Below, one piece after another: positions 52,101 through 63,164 of a stretch of DNA of 64,000 nucleotides; within the stretch, counting starts at the first letter, position 1, and each line of letters opens with the position of its first letter. The position numbers and the translations under genes are program-made. This DNA is from Tubulanus polymorphus (taxonomy: Eukaryota; Nemertea; Palaeonemertea; Tubulaniformes; Tubulanidae). Location: positions 1,159,501 through 1,223,500 of the forward strand of contig NC_134027.1 in NCBI RefSeq assembly GCF_964204645.1, in the 5' to 3' direction. The notes below the pieces were generated by a model that saw only the letters and a program-made list of their open reading frames with translations, did no database searches and was not told the DNA's origin.

Positions 52101-55100
52101 TCATCAAGGATTTCTGATTTATCGTCGATGCAGATTCTGAATAAAAACGGTCATTTCCATCAAACGATTTGATATATTCCATATTATTATATTCTCTATA
52201 CTAAAGATATGATTTACTGAAATCATTGATCAACAAAGTGAATTCATTAATTTGATAATTCTCCCTAAAACTAGCGTTGTAGATTGTGGAATTCTGAACG
52301 GCAGGATCATAAGCACCTGGACCCCAGGGGCTGCAGTTGCTCAAAGGTTAGTTAAAGATAAATGCCGTATAGTATCAATGGACTTTTGATTGTCCGTCAC
52401 TATGTCAACTTTCCGCTGGTGAACTCTAGACAACTTTTAGGTAACTGCAGTCTCTGACTTGAACTTAAAGATTGTTCAACTTTTTCTACATATCGCTATA
52501 GATAAAAGATGATCAAAAAGAGTTTAAAGTCGAGACGTTGTGCAGTATCTGACGGAGAGAGTTAATGTGCGCGCACGTATATCAAAAGAAAAAACTGATG
52601 AAAAAGTGCGGATTGGTTTACGATGCGAAAAAGACAAACCCGATAAACAGATAAATAGGGGAAGATAAACAACGAGGAAAGTTCGAATCCCGCATATTTC
52701 TAGCAGACCGTGTCTGCAGTATAGTAGTGTAGCCGCTCTACATCTGGGTTTTTACGGCCTCCGTGAACATGTGCAACCATCGCGTTCGGTTGTAACAAGA
52801 TTACAATCTGTAACAGCAGGTAAATAGCTCTTGGATGGGCAGCTTTAGAAACTCACAGGTGGAATTCAAACCTCGACGCAGCAGCAAGTGCAACAATCAG
52901 TAAGCGTGAAGAGTCCCGGCGTCGCCCCGCAAGTGCAACAGTCGTGGGCGCGAGGAGTCTCGGCGTCGCTCCGCTCTACAGAGAAGTTAATTAGCCGGAA
53001 TGTAATAATAAAGTTGTAAGCGACGGGACTCGAATTGCATTTAATTAGAATGTCGTCATCGTGATTTCAATTAGATGTGGCTGGTATCGATTATAAATCA
53101 GCCGTACGCTGCTTTCCCTCAGTACCAATGTTCAATCACTGTACTGATGTCTAAAGGCTGTATTTCGATTATTTTTACGCCATAACGATAATGTTTATAT
53201 ACACACCGATACGTACTATGCGTTCTGTCGATGTGCACTACGTCATCAATACTGGTGTTTCAAAATAACAATTACATTTCGTGAATTTTGTTTTTTATGT
53301 TGTAATTGAAATACTATATTTGATAACTCTTATTTTATTATCGATAAATTTCAGTAGTTATTGTGCACCATGTCATCAATAAACCGAGGCTGGTGTTATC
53401 TTTTAAGGCGTCAATTAACTTTTAAGTTTAGTTTTCTTGTTCTATCTGCAGTTGATCTTATATGACTGCCTTACATTTAGCGCTCACGATAAAATTATGC
53501 TAATACCAATTAAACCCGTCGTTACAAATCGTTTTATAGCGGATATTCCAAATCAACTCTATCCAAAAAGTCGAACCGATATTCAGCTATTTGAGTTCTT
53601 GTCATCAAGATTTGAATTTTTGAATATCACGCGTATTTTGCCTATAATGGAAATCAGTCGTTACAATTTGTATCTTATAACGGATAAACCTAACTTCGAT
53701 AAGTGATCTAAATCAAGATTTGAATTTTTGAATTTTTTAACGGCTATGCTTAACTGTAATTTGAGACACTTCGGTTGTATCGTGGTCGCTGATGAATGGC
53801 TGTTATTAGAGACTGGTTTTTCGCCACATAAGGACCTTCGAAGTCTGTATTTACCCGATTGGTTGCTAAGGGTATCTTGTCTCTCATCAACACATTGATC
53901 ACATACAAAGATAGAATCTCAAGCGTCAGACAGACAGAGAGAGAGAGAGAGAGCTTTCTATAAAAGCTTTTGAGATCTGTTTGATTTTTCTTTTCATGGT
54001 CGTGCCTAGCGATCAGAGAGCATCGTTGGGCGCGCGTATCCGTACGTGCTTCAGTCCTGACAATGATACAATTCAATTTAAAGAACAGATTCCCATTTAA
54101 GGACAGTCGGCGGCGGCAGTCCGAGGAAGGGTGAAAATTATTTCGATAGTTGACTGGGTATTTTTTGCGCGCGGGCGCGGCGATAATAGACCTGGTACTC
54201 TATCGAGTCCGTGTGGACGCGTGGCGCGGACGTGCGCCAGAGATGCTAGAGAAATTAGACACCCATTCTGATGTGGGTGGTCTATAAACCAGTCATATTG
54301 TCAGTTGATGAGGATGCTCTGTTATTGTATTTATACCTACCTGGTCGATGGGAATTAAGACAAATCAAAAATGAATTGAGACATCACGAAATAATTGTCT
54401 AATAGAATTGGACAATGAATCGTTATTACGGGAATTGGTTGTCACGTTCAACTGATGTGAAATGCTATTATGGGAAGGTTCCGGAGGGACTTGAAAATTT
54501 GTCATAAAACCAGGCTGAATTAGTTTTGGATCAAATTTCCGTGATAAGTAGCTGATTGTGATGGGATTCCCTGTCGGAGGGTTCCCTGTAACAATCCCAA
54601 ATCGGAGGATTCCCTTTAACAGTCCCTGATTGCGGAGGATTCCCTGTAACAGCCTGGGAGGATTTCATTCTATTTCAATCTACCTCTTTTTACATGCCAT
54701 TCCATTCGTTCAAGTGTCGTTAAAGAGACTCAATAAACCACATCAGCTCCACACACACACAGCGCGCGCATTACCGAGACCTGATCAGTTATTCAAGACA
54801 GAAGTTCACACCGTTATGAGCTTCCCTTTTAACCGCGATCAAGTCCCCTTTAATTTAGAAATCACTGCCACTTTCCACCAGCAGTAATGCAATAAAAGTT
54901 AATTAACTGTCAGCGCTTCGCACAGACCTATTATCTCCTTCATTTCAGACCATCGTCTTCCTATTGAGCGCCAAATGGAGCCCAATCTTCTGCGGCAAAT
55001 ATGCTCAATTCTACATTTCCTCCGCCTTGGCGACATGAGCGGAAAGTAGATATCTGTTAGTCACGCCGGAGAAATTCTTGATAACTCTGTCGTCGTCGTC

Positions 55101-58100
55101 TTAATATCTCCGCGTCTCTCTCGCATTCGCTCTTCCCACGCTCTCTCTCTCTCCTCTCTCTCTTTCTCCCGTCTCTGTCGCTGTCGTTTGATAGGCTTTT
55201 TTAATTAACGACCGATTAGTTTTTCCAGGTGCTGCTTACCAGGAAATTTCTCTCTCGATTTCTCTTTTTCAAGTTACACAAATTCTCCCCGACCCTTTCT
55301 CCTCTCTCCCCCTCTTTCTAGTTGGTCTTTCTCTCTATCACTCTTCATCTCTCTCTTTTCTGCCCTTCTCTCTCAAAGATTCTTGAAATAACTTGCTTGA
55401 AATATGTGAAATTGTTGTGTGACTAAATCAACGATTTCCAACGCGTCCAATTTGTGCGCCATAAAAAATAATTGCCTCTCTGTACAAGGACTAAAGCAAA
55501 ATGTGAATGAAAATAAATTGCCCAAAATAAAAAAAGGCAATCTAAGGCATTTTCCTTTACTCAAAAGGGCACTATTCCAAAAGAGACTTATTGTTGCTCT
55601 ATAAATCTAATCGAAAAAGGGCAAATTTCGCCAAAAATCTAAAAAAGGCACAAGCAAATTGAATGTTAAGGCAAATTAAGTGGCATGATACCAATAAATG
55701 AAACTCAAACTCGCTCGCTGGGCATCAATACTGGCCCTTTTCAAGTTGGTGCCCTTTTTTTCACTGTGCTGTAGTCACCGAATGGCCTGGATCCGCACCT
55801 GACATTGCTCCCTGTTCCTCTGCCCCCCTTAACGAAAAATTTCCAAAACTTCTTAATGCAATATCTAGTAGGCAACTCTATAATTTTGGTTCGATGATTA
55901 TTGTTTTCTTGCTATTACAGAGCTCAGCGTACGGATACAAGGAAAGTTCCGATGCATGGAGAGGACTTACTCAACCGACAGCGTATTATCCGTACGATCC
56001 GACAATGTCGGCTTATCCTTACGGGAACAGGTATGTAAAACACATTCCGTTTCAAGAACAACCCGTGCGAGAAGTGGGCGGGGCTCGCGTTTCAGAAATC
56101 CCACTCTATATCAGCCCCCCCCCCCCAAAAAAAAATAAATAAATAACCTTAGAACATTTAATGGTACCTTAGATACATTTTTCACATTCTAAACGCTCTG
56201 AAAACCTTTCTCATTGTATCTATATTTCAACATTTTCCGAGGGGTGCCATCAACCTCCCAACATCCAGCATTCTACTATCGCGTTGTGTGTCGATGTAAC
56301 AGGTTGTATAGTTACACTTTCTCCAAAAATAATGATATGAAAATGAACTAGTTCTAACAGTGGAGACAAACTGAACCTCGCAATCAGCGGATCCTATACG
56401 GTGTTTGTCACCACACAGCACCGGACCGCTCGAGTATTACCACTACTACTGGGATTTAATCTGATAAATTCTCCACACAGCGCGATTGGATTCAGTGAAT
56501 CCAATATGGCAGATTAGATGATTATTCATTCATTCAGTTGTTCGCGTATAGTATTTTTTCGTGTGTGGTTAGTTACCGCGACGATTCGGGCGACAAGTGA
56601 TCGCAGTCGCCAGATTACGAAAATCGAACCACACCGAGAATCGTTTTCTAATATAAGCGATATACACAAGCAGCATCTCGGAGTGAGTAAGGCCATATTT
56701 GAGATGAGAGCGGTGTTAATGTTGTGTTGTGTTACCCTTCGGTGAAAAACAGCAATAGCGACTTGTTTCAGACGGTATTAAACTAATACGGTCCGTGTTC
56801 GTAAACGTAGCCTCCGGCGCGAGGAAGCGGGGCGGGAGGGAACATGGTACCGAGATTTCTAATCAAAGACCGGTCGTTCTGCGCTCGCTAGGTAGGCCAC
56901 GGAAAGACAGACTTAAGATCAAAATCAACGCTGTCATAATTGGCTCACAGCGTTTATTCATGTCTAGCACCGACATATGAAACATTTCACGCCGAACGCC
57001 TGTTTTTTTTTCCATACCATATCGATCAAACGAATGGAGAAATTAATTAAAATAGGCTTTCGTTAGAACCTGGTATCATGATTTCCGTCACTTTTCTATC
57101 TCGATAGTTATGGCGGTATGGACCTGAATGGAGCCCGACGAAAGAACGCAACTCGCGAAAGTACAAACACGCTGAAAGCCTGGCTCAACGAACATCGTAA
57201 AAATCCCTATCCGACGAAGGGAGAAAAAATAATGTTGGCCATCATCACAAAAATGACGCTAACTCAAGTCTCAACGTGGTTCGCGAACGCCCGGCGCCGG
57301 TTAAAAAAAGAAAATAAAATGACTTGGTCTCCGAGAAATCGTTGCGATGACGACGGTGACAATAAAGGCGATAGCGACGGCGAAGATAACAACAATGATG
57401 AAGATGATAAACCCGGAAGTCTATCACCAGGTGACGATACGACATCTAGCGACACAGGTACGTACTATAACAGCCACGGGTTGTAGGTCACACTTTCCAA
57501 AAAAAAAGATGACGCCTATGTTGCAGTTCTCCTTATGATATATCATTATGGCGCGAACTGATTCTGAAAAGAGTCTGTATAACTTAACATACATCAGGTT
57601 CACTTGAAAATATAAATCCAGTGAATTATCTTGTTCCAAATTATTGGTTTCAATTTGGCTATTTGCATAATTTGAATTGTTCGTGGGTCACATTATTTCT
57701 TTATACCTAACGCCACATTCTCATTATCAATGACAATAGGAATTAATTCATTGATGGTTTTGCTTTTTTTTACCAATTCGAAACATTTGCAAACACGATC
57801 AAACACCACTGAAAAATGCATAATACTTTCTAACGTGCTTTATTATAATCGCGGCTCATATTGGAACGCGTGCTGTCGCTGTTTATTTTCCGTTTATTAC
57901 CCGCAGTTACGGGGCCTATGTTTACCTGAAATAGAAACGAATATACGGAAAAATTGACCCCTCACCGCCCATTGTATTAAACACGCATTTACCGCAACAG
58001 CGCGTAATACGACTCGGATAGGTTCGCGACGACGGTTCCATCAACGCGCGATCAGTCGACCGTGATCGAGACGGCATTCAGCCGCTGCAATCAATTCCAG

Positions 58101-60308
58101 CTAGTCTTAAATGAATTGATAACATAAAGGTGGTCATAAGAAAACAATGCGTAAGCGACATTGTTCTTAGGTAAATTATGGCGAACGAAAGCTCGTAGTG
58201 ACGATAATGAAAACAGTGCGAGTCGACTGTTTATGACGTTTTGGCGTGCGCGCACCGCTCATGTACACCGGCACCGGAAGACAGTGCACGACGCAAGGAT
58301 GGAAAACTAATGCAGTTTTATGTTTTTACAGCTTCTTAAATAATTTTACATTATTGCCTGTCATACGCTGTGAATACTTAAGAAACTGTTGTTATTAATT
58401 GAAACAAACGCGTTGGTTGTAAAAACGTGAGCGCGAAGCACGTTACAGAGTTCATAGCCGCGTGACAACCCTTCTTACTGTGTACTGCCACCCGATACCG
58501 GTTACATTGACTGGTCCCCGCTATACCTGAAACATTGACTGGTCCCCGCTATACCAGTTATATTGACTGGTCCCCGCGAAACCGGTAACATTGACTGGTT
58601 CCAGATATACCAGCTACATTGACTGGTTCTCGATATACCGGCTACATTGACTGGTTCCCGATATACCGGTTACATTGACTGGTCCCCGCTATACCGGTAA
58701 CATTGACTGGTTCTCGATATACCGGCTTCATTGACTGGTCCCCGATATACCGGCTACATTGACTGGTCCCCGCTATACCAGTAACATTGACTGGTGCCCG
58801 CTATACCGGTAACATTGACTGGTCCCCGATATACCGGCTACATTGACTGGTCCCCGATATACCGGCTACATTGACTGGTTCCCGCTATACCGGTAACATG
58901 GGCTGGTTCCCGCTACTGGTTCACTCTATGTTATTGAGTTTCTTATGAAATGAATATTGAATTGAATTGAACACCTCGACTGGTGTCCGCTTCATGGCTC
59001 GGAAGAAGATTGACTCAAAATGTGGTATTTGAATTACCATTACTGACACAAGGCTAAAAATTGATCTATTTTTGCAACGGACTATCTTTCTGAAATATTC
59101 ATAACCTTACACTGATGTCGTTTTTTAATCATTTTCTAGGACGATCAATGAATGATAATGATTTATCGAGCGCATTGGGGCCGAGTTGTATGGAACAAAA
59201 ACCGAACCTTACCAAACTCGACGACACGATGACCACCGCACAAATCAAACAAGATAACAGTCCTATGTCGGATTTAAACGCCCGTAACGACTCTGTATTC
59301 GGTGCCGATAGCCCGCACAAGCCCAGAATTTGGTCACTGGCCCATACGGCTACCTCGACTAGCCCACCACCGCCCGGGATGATCGGGGAACCCCGATCCC
59401 CTAACGACGAATTGGATGAAAGTGGTATGGGTATGTTAGGTCAAACAATGGACTCGTACCATCGCTCAGCATCTCTCGTGGGTCTCAGACCCACCGCTCA
59501 TGCCGGATATACAAACATGTCTCCTTCTCAAAATCAGCAACAGCAACAGCAGTACGCTTCAGCGGGATACCCGATGCCTCCCCACAGGACTATGTCTCAA
59601 TCCGGTGGCCAGGTGGCTATTCAACCGCAGTCTCTATCTCCCACTCTGTTGAACAATGGACGTATGACGTCATCGTCGCAATACATGACGAATTTAGGCA
59701 ACTCGATGAATCGCGGTTTTATGACGTCATCGCCGGGATCGTCTGCGGTTCACGCAATGAATCACGGGTATTCGTCGTACGTTCCGTCCCATCAAAATAT
59801 GGCACCGGGAAGAATACAGAATGGCTTATCAGAAATCAAAGGTAATCATAGACTTCAATTATCTAATTAAAGTCTTCACATTTTGTAGCTGAAAGGACCA
59901 AGTTTCGCTGTCCTCGGTAATAAGTTTACCCTGTAACACTGAAAATGAACTAATTTCACATCTCAGAAGTCGAACGTCAGAACTGTGAAACTGAGTCCAG
60001 TTTGCGACATCTTGCCTAAAACCTCTAAGCAATGTTATATGATATTCATATGAATTGCTAAAATAACAAGATGTTCAAAACTGTGCATACAACAAATAAC
60101 ATATAGTTTCAAAATGTTACAAACGTTCATATTTTGAATAAATTCTCGCTAAGCAAACATCGATAACATGTTTATGCAAATTAGATCTAATTATATATTC
60201 ATGTTTTCGTTGTCGATTTCAGGCGAGCCGAAGGATAATATGCTAATGAGCGAAAACAATATCTTAGCAAATGATTGTACGGCATTTAAACCAGTTATGA
60301 AACTATGA
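43050..60308 (+). CDS. irx: Iroquois-class TALE homeobox transcription factor (six coding exons)
   Basis: Joining 43050-43112, 50668-50895, 55921-56030, 57108-57457, 59140-59841 and 60223-60308 gives 1539 nt, that is 512 residues and a TGA stop, with every intron GT-AG and all phases compatible. Domains seen: an N-terminal Cys motif (residues about 31-53), a Tyr/Pro-rich linker (about 98-140), a TALE homeodomain (about 143-202) with the PYP three-residue loop insertion at 167-169 and the recognition helix [13 protein letters not shown], an acidic stretch (about 214-234), the Iro box [11 protein letters not shown] (311-321), and a Gln-rich segment. Alanine at homeodomain position 50 (WFANAR) is diagnostic of Iroquois. 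Family knowledge: these are nuclear DNA-binding regulators of patterning (neural, sensory, axial) that bind ACA-N2-TGT-type sites. The linker and N-terminus match fly ara/caup and vertebrate Irx4 as I recall them. Which Irx paralogue this is cannot be settled here. The start is chosen because exon 1 has an in-frame TAG just upstream (43032-43034). Additional untranslated exons are possible. Confidence 0.95.
47265..47410. repeat. Foldback-family element in intron 1
   Basis: GAAACTGTGGAACTGGGCCG at the left, GTTGTTAAATTGGCTATAGA inside, and GACTGCAACCGGGTCCTGG at the right parallel the element at 21928-22067. Confidence 0.5.
49881..49957. repeat. CT-rich tract in intron 1
   Basis: CT and CCTCT repeats of about 75 bases, ending near a CAG. 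It lies about 700 bases before exon 2, too far to be its polypyrimidine tract. Confidence 0.85.
50668..50895 (+). CDS. irx: irx coding exon 2 (Cys-containing N-terminal motif)
   Basis: The acceptor TTTCTAG ends at 50667 and the donor CTG|GTAAGT starts at 50896. It encodes 76 residues in phase 0 at both ends. The stretch [20 protein letters not shown] followed by CSCQY is a hallmark of Iroquois N-termini; fly ara/caup have a closely similar CCENGRPIMTDP...TVCSCQY. It closes with SAFYSPL, again as in the fly proteins. The function of the motif is not firmly established; the four cysteines (about residues 31, 32, 49, 51) are conspicuous. Reading on without splicing meets a stop at 50974-50976. 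Confidence 0.95.
51020..51085 (-). repeat. Degraded GAAACGT motif, possible Penelope-type remnant
   Basis: The reverse complement reads CAGCTGAATATGACTCTTTA, then GGTAATTGTCGAAACGTAGA. A CTGA word, a GACTCTTTAGGTAATTGTC imperfect stem and GAAAC are in hammerhead order, but the CTGANGA core is broken. Compare 25945-25990. Confidence 0.25.
52327..52450. repeat. Diverged copy of the GGGGCCAGTTGCTCAAAGG foldback element
   Basis: GCAGTTGCTCAAAGGTTAGT and TTAAAGATAAATGCCGTATA at the left align with the element at 61038-61166, and CAACTTTTAGGTAACTGCAG forms the decayed right end. Confidence 0.7.
52884..52974. repeat. 45-bp direct repeat, two units
   Basis: GCAAGTGCAACA-TC-GT followed by GCG-GAGGAGTC-CGGCGTCGC starts at 52884 and 52929. 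The unit is GC-rich with about 80 percent identity by eye. Confidence 0.8.
54560..54655. repeat. GGATTCCCTGTAACAG short tandem repeats
   Basis: GGAGG(A/G)TTCCCT-TAACA recurs about four times in intron 2. Confidence 0.75.
55138..55380. repeat. CT-rich tracts in intron 2
   Basis: Two blocks (about 55138-55180 and 55290-55380) of CTCTCT-rich sequence separated by mixed sequence. Confidence 0.8.
55921..56030 (+). CDS. irx: irx coding exon 3 (Tyr/Pro-rich linker)
   Basis: The acceptor GCTATTACAG ends at 55920 and the donor AACAG|GTATGT starts at 56031. It encodes 36 residues plus two bases of a serine codon completed by exon 4. It continues FYSPL of exon 2 as [13 protein letters not shown] and then [16 protein letters not shown], which parallels the YYPYEP...YPYD segment before the homeodomain in vertebrate Irx4 and YYSYDPMSAYGYG in fly ara. 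Low-complexity Tyr/Pro content is usual for this part of the family. Confidence 0.93.
56031..57107 (+). other. irx: irx intron 3 (1.1 kb)
   Basis: The intron begins GTATGT and ends TCGATAG. A poly-C run followed by poly-A and AAT repeats lies near 56116-56143. Otherwise nothing is recognised. The intron interrupts the coding sequence just before the homeodomain. Confidence 0.85.
57108..57457 (+). CDS. irx: irx coding exon 4 (TALE homeodomain and acidic tail)
   Basis: The acceptor TCGATAG ends at 57107 and the donor ACACAG|GTACGT starts at 57458; phase in 2, phase out 1. The exon encodes the complete homeodomain (about 57133-57312): [20 protein letters not shown], then [20 protein letters not shown], then [20 protein letters not shown]. 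It shows the three-residue TALE loop (PYP), the Asn and Arg residues of the recognition helix (WFANARRR) and Ala at position 50. The homeodomain is nearly identical to those of fly and vertebrate Iroquois proteins. After [10 protein letters not shown] comes an acidic, Asp/Glu/Asn-rich stretch, as in other Irx proteins, then a Ser/Thr-rich tail. This is the most secure coding sequence in the window. Confidence 0.99.
57458..59139 (+). other. irx: irx intron 4 (1.7 kb)
   Basis: The intron begins GTACGT and ends TTTCTAG. It holds the 28-bp minisatellite at 58498-58925, listed separately. The remainder is non-coding with no recognised feature. Confidence 0.85.
58498..58925. repeat. 28-bp minisatellite in irx intron 4, about 15 units
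   Basis: ACATTGACTGGTCCCCGCTA followed by TACCGGTT repeats with exact 28-base spacing (ATTGACTGG at 58506, 58534, 58562 and onward). Units vary between CCCCGC/TTCTCGA and CCGGTAA/CCGGCT, so the variants form a mixed map along the array. Confidence 0.95.
59140..59841 (+). CDS. irx: irx coding exon 5 (Iro box, Gln-rich region)
   Basis: The acceptor TTTCTAG ends at 59139 and the donor CAAAG|GTAATC starts at 59842. It encodes 233 full codons with a split Gly codon at each end. The Iro box [11 protein letters not shown] lies at about 59319-59351; the family consensus is close to KPKIWSLADTA, so Arg for Lys and His for Asp are mild departures. Pro-rich (STSPPPPG), Gln-rich (QNQQQQQQY) and Ser/Met-rich stretches follow, typical of disordered regulatory regions. 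The C-terminal part contains repeated MTSSS/MTSSPG-like short motifs. The open frame also extends upstream to 59115, but that part lies in the intron. Confidence 0.95.
59842..60222 (+). other. irx: irx intron 5 (381 bp, short)
   Basis: The intron begins GTAATC, a weaker donor than the others, and ends GATTTCAG. A fragment of the dispersed foldback family (GAACTGTGAAACTGAGTCCA at about 59980-59999) lies within it. Retention would add NHRLQLSN after the split Gly and stop at 59870. Confidence 0.75.
60223..60308 (+). CDS. irx: irx coding exon 6 (C-terminus)
   Basis: The acceptor TCGATTTCAG ends at 60222. The exon completes the split Gly codon, adds [20 protein letters not shown] and FKPVMKL, and stops at TGA 60306-60308. 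The polypyrimidine tract (ATGTTTTCGTTGTCGATTTC) is good and the phase fits. The peptide is short and less conserved, so this exon rests on splice signals and frame. The alternative is intron 5 retention, which ends at 59868-59870. Confidence 0.8.
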
Positions 60309-61010
60309 TACAATTCGATCACGTGACCGATACACCGGAAGTGAAGCGTTACGCAAAATGTCAAGGTTGTCGTTTTGATAAAAATAAGGTGCTCTACGTA
60401 TAGATGGCGACACAGTAGGGATTCAGGATTTCGAAATATAGAGGGCGTTGTGTGCTATTCAGACGGCCCTATAAAGAAGACATTTTGAAAGTTTCCACCC
60501 GTGGAAGTGGATTTTCATTCTGTGTGGCGTTACTACAGTATAAACATGCATTTTACATTAATTACCTATTAATGAGGACGAGTTAATTAATTAATCAACG
60601 GTCAGGATTTAACGTATGGTATTGTTGGATATTTAATTTTTGATTTTAAAAGTGTAAATAGTGATTCTACTTATACAATATAGAGAAAACGACGCATATG
60701 CTCACAACACGACTAAACAGATTCACTTAGAATTATGGATTGATTTCGATTATATTGAGTTTAGTATGATTATTACTATCGAGATTATTATTATTACTAT
60801 GAAAGTGTACCGTGTATTTTGGGTTTGATAACGTGGAAGTCGATATTATTGTGTTATTTGTATAATTATTCGTTTGCGAAGTGAAATATTTTGTGTGGAA
60901 AAGAATCCGAATTAATTTAAATCGTCATTTATAATATATATACTGATATACATATATGAATACTAATTCACATATTTCGGGCTTAGTCTTTTCGTGTATA
61001 TGACCTTTTG
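60309..61010 (+). other. irx: Probable irx 3' UTR (end not determined)
   Basis: This AT-rich, repeat-free stretch directly follows the stop codon. No canonical AATAAA is present between the stop and about 61010; the variant AATATA occurs near 60436, 60676 and 60933. A GT-rich segment (about 61003-61015) follows the last of these, so an end near 60950-61000 is a guess. The foldback element at 61038 lies just beyond. Confidence 0.4.
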
Positions 61011-61037
61011 TGGGCTGCACCACGCATTTATATTCCA

Positions 61038-61166
61038 GGGGCCAGTTGCTCAAAGGTTGGTTAAAGATAACCGGTCGTTAAATACCATAGTAACAATGAA
61101 ATTTCAATTTTCACCATATCAACTATCCACTGGTTAATTCTAACCAACCTTTGAGCAACTGGCCCC
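61038..61166. repeat. Complete 129-bp MITE-like foldback element
   Basis: The first 26 bases (GGGGCCAGTTGCTCAAAGGT onward) are an exact reverse complement of the last 26. The interior is AT-rich and non-coding. A diverged copy lies at 52327-52450. Flanks show no clear target-site duplication. Confidence 0.9.
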
Positions 61167-61609
61167 AGCAATTAGGTTCGAATCCCATAATTTGGACTGG
61201 TGGAGGATCCAGCTTCGGTGAGTTAGATTTAAGATAGTTAATCAACTTTTGGCCATCCATTATAAGGAAGATACGTACACATCGACGGACCAGGAGGTCA
61301 AGGTCTCAACGAGATAAAAACGAACGTTTTTTTATTTGTTGTCGGCTGTTTCATATCGACCTGTGTGCTGTCTCGGGAAAAATTCGTCTAATTCAAAATC
61401 AATTGTCTCTTAACCGTCGTCGCCTGTGCTACACTTTACCGCGCACCTGTCAAGCTTTCTCTGTGTAAGCTGTTTGCTTAGTAATGATCGGATTAAGATG
61501 CAGCCGGGTGCTACAGTACCCCCCCCCCCCCACCTCACCACCATCATCCAGTTGACCACATTGTATCAGATGCCGCACTTGGATTAGTAACGAAGGATAA
61601 ACCAGATTC

Positions 61610-61643
61610 CTTGTCAGACATATGATGACATATGTCTGACAAG
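61610..61643. repeat. Perfect 15-bp stem hairpin
   Basis: CTTGTCAGACATATG (61610-61624) and CATATGTCTGACAAG (61629-61643) are exact inverted repeats around ATGA. Confidence 0.9.
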
Positions 61644-61711
61644 TATTTACTTAAAAACGATCCGTGGATTATCAGTAAACGATTATATATAGGAATATTT
61701 ATCTATTGAGC

Positions 61712-61839
61712 AAGGCTGGTGGTTTTCACGAGCGGTTTCCAGCTAGAATTTCCTGCTACCAGGAAAAAGTTGGCATTACCAGGCAGCTTTTCCTGATACC
61801 AGGAAAAAGGCAGGAAACCACTCGTGAAAACTTAGCCTT
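61712..61839. repeat. 128-bp inverted-repeat element
   Basis: AAGGCT plus GGTTTTCACGAGCGGTTTCC at the left mirrors GGAAACCACTCGTGAAAAC plus AGCCTT at the right with a few mismatches. Inside, TACCAGGAAAAAG occurs twice. It fits a small non-autonomous element. Confidence 0.75.
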
Positions 61840-63164
61840 TAAATACTCTTTCGATGATTATTACTATTGGTTCATTTGTTCAGATTTCAAAAACTAATTT
61901 TTCCGAATTCTTAAATGTTGGTTTTTTGACGTTACAGAGTCAAGTGATGCATACGTAATATAAGCTACTTAAGTCCCACCTCTGTGATTATCACTCAAAG
62001 AACTGATAGGTAAATGTGTATATTGTTTTGAAACTGACCCAGGCAAGTGGGAGTCGGGTCGTTCTGAGAAGAAAACCGTTAATTTGAATCATCAATTCAG
62101 CAGAGTCGTTTGCAATATGATTATTGTAAGCCACGGGGTTCACTTCCGGCTGTTTCGACCAGACCGGAAGTGATGTCAAATTCGTCAAGGATTTATTGTG
62201 AACAGGAAGTTGAGAAACGCTGGCATTCTTCGCACGCAAAAAGCATCGGGGAAACTCGAAGAGAATGGCGCTCACGAAAAAAAAACACAACTCAGATCGT
62301 AATTATTCCGAATTGTGCTCGCTCATAGATCGCACTATAAATATAATAAAAGATACATTAAAGCTTTTATTTCGTCCATAAATTTCTTGACAATACGCGT
62401 GCGTACTGCGCCCGCGGCTCTAGAGACCCGCAATCCAGGTGTAAATCGCAATCGATAATTGTAGCGATTTCGATCGATATCGGCCGCCAATTAATAGACA
62501 TTAACCCGGAGTGTTTAACGTATAATAATGGCGTCGTTTTAGACAATCAGTGACTGAACAGCATAGGTCGCGCTGAAGGGATTAGTTATTGCCAGCGATT
62601 CTGCAGGCTCCGCGATAAATCTCATCAATTGATTAGCGACAAATGTTCGAAAACTTGATGATACGACGACGACAGAATTGAAACTATTCACGAAATAAAG
62701 GTCGTGTCAATAGCTGATATATTTTTCGACATGAAAACGTTCGCACTAAGATAAGACCACCGCCGGCTACAGCTGCCCGAGTTAAGAGGATTTTCATTGC
62801 TAATTCCTATAACAGTTTCGTTTTGTCTGCGAGAGGTTTGTTCTCAGTCGCTGTCATTATGGATTCTGAACTACAGTGCGGCTTACGATGCTCTGGTCAC
62901 GCCGATAACACAAGGGTTACCGAGATACAAGCAACAGAAACTTCGTGATCGATTGAAAGCGAATTTATAAACGCAAATCGTCGCTTAAACATCGAAATGA
63001 ATTCACTTGACATTTTAGACTCACGTCTCCTCATGAATATCAGAGAAGAAAAAACATTCTTTTTCTATGTTTTTTTCTATGTTGTCGAAAATTAACGAGA
63101 CGATCTTTGAAATCGAATACGCAAATGGATGAAAGTTCGAAGATCAATTTTGCTTTTAAAAAAG

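Larger units (their letters stand above)
50896..55920 (+). other. irx: irx intron 2 (5.0 kb)
   Basis: The intron begins GTAAGT and ends ATTACAG. It contains a degraded Penelope-type or hammerhead-like motif near 51020-51085, a foldback fragment near 51155-51300, a diverged foldback element at 52327-52450, a 45-bp direct repeat at 52884-52974, short tandem repeats at 54560-54655 and CT-rich tracts at 55138-55180 and 55290-55380. No coding sequence is recognised. Confidence 0.7.

Noticed and set aside
57245-57455. Minus-strand frames opposite the homeodomain exon
   Set aside because: Shadows of the real irx exon 4.
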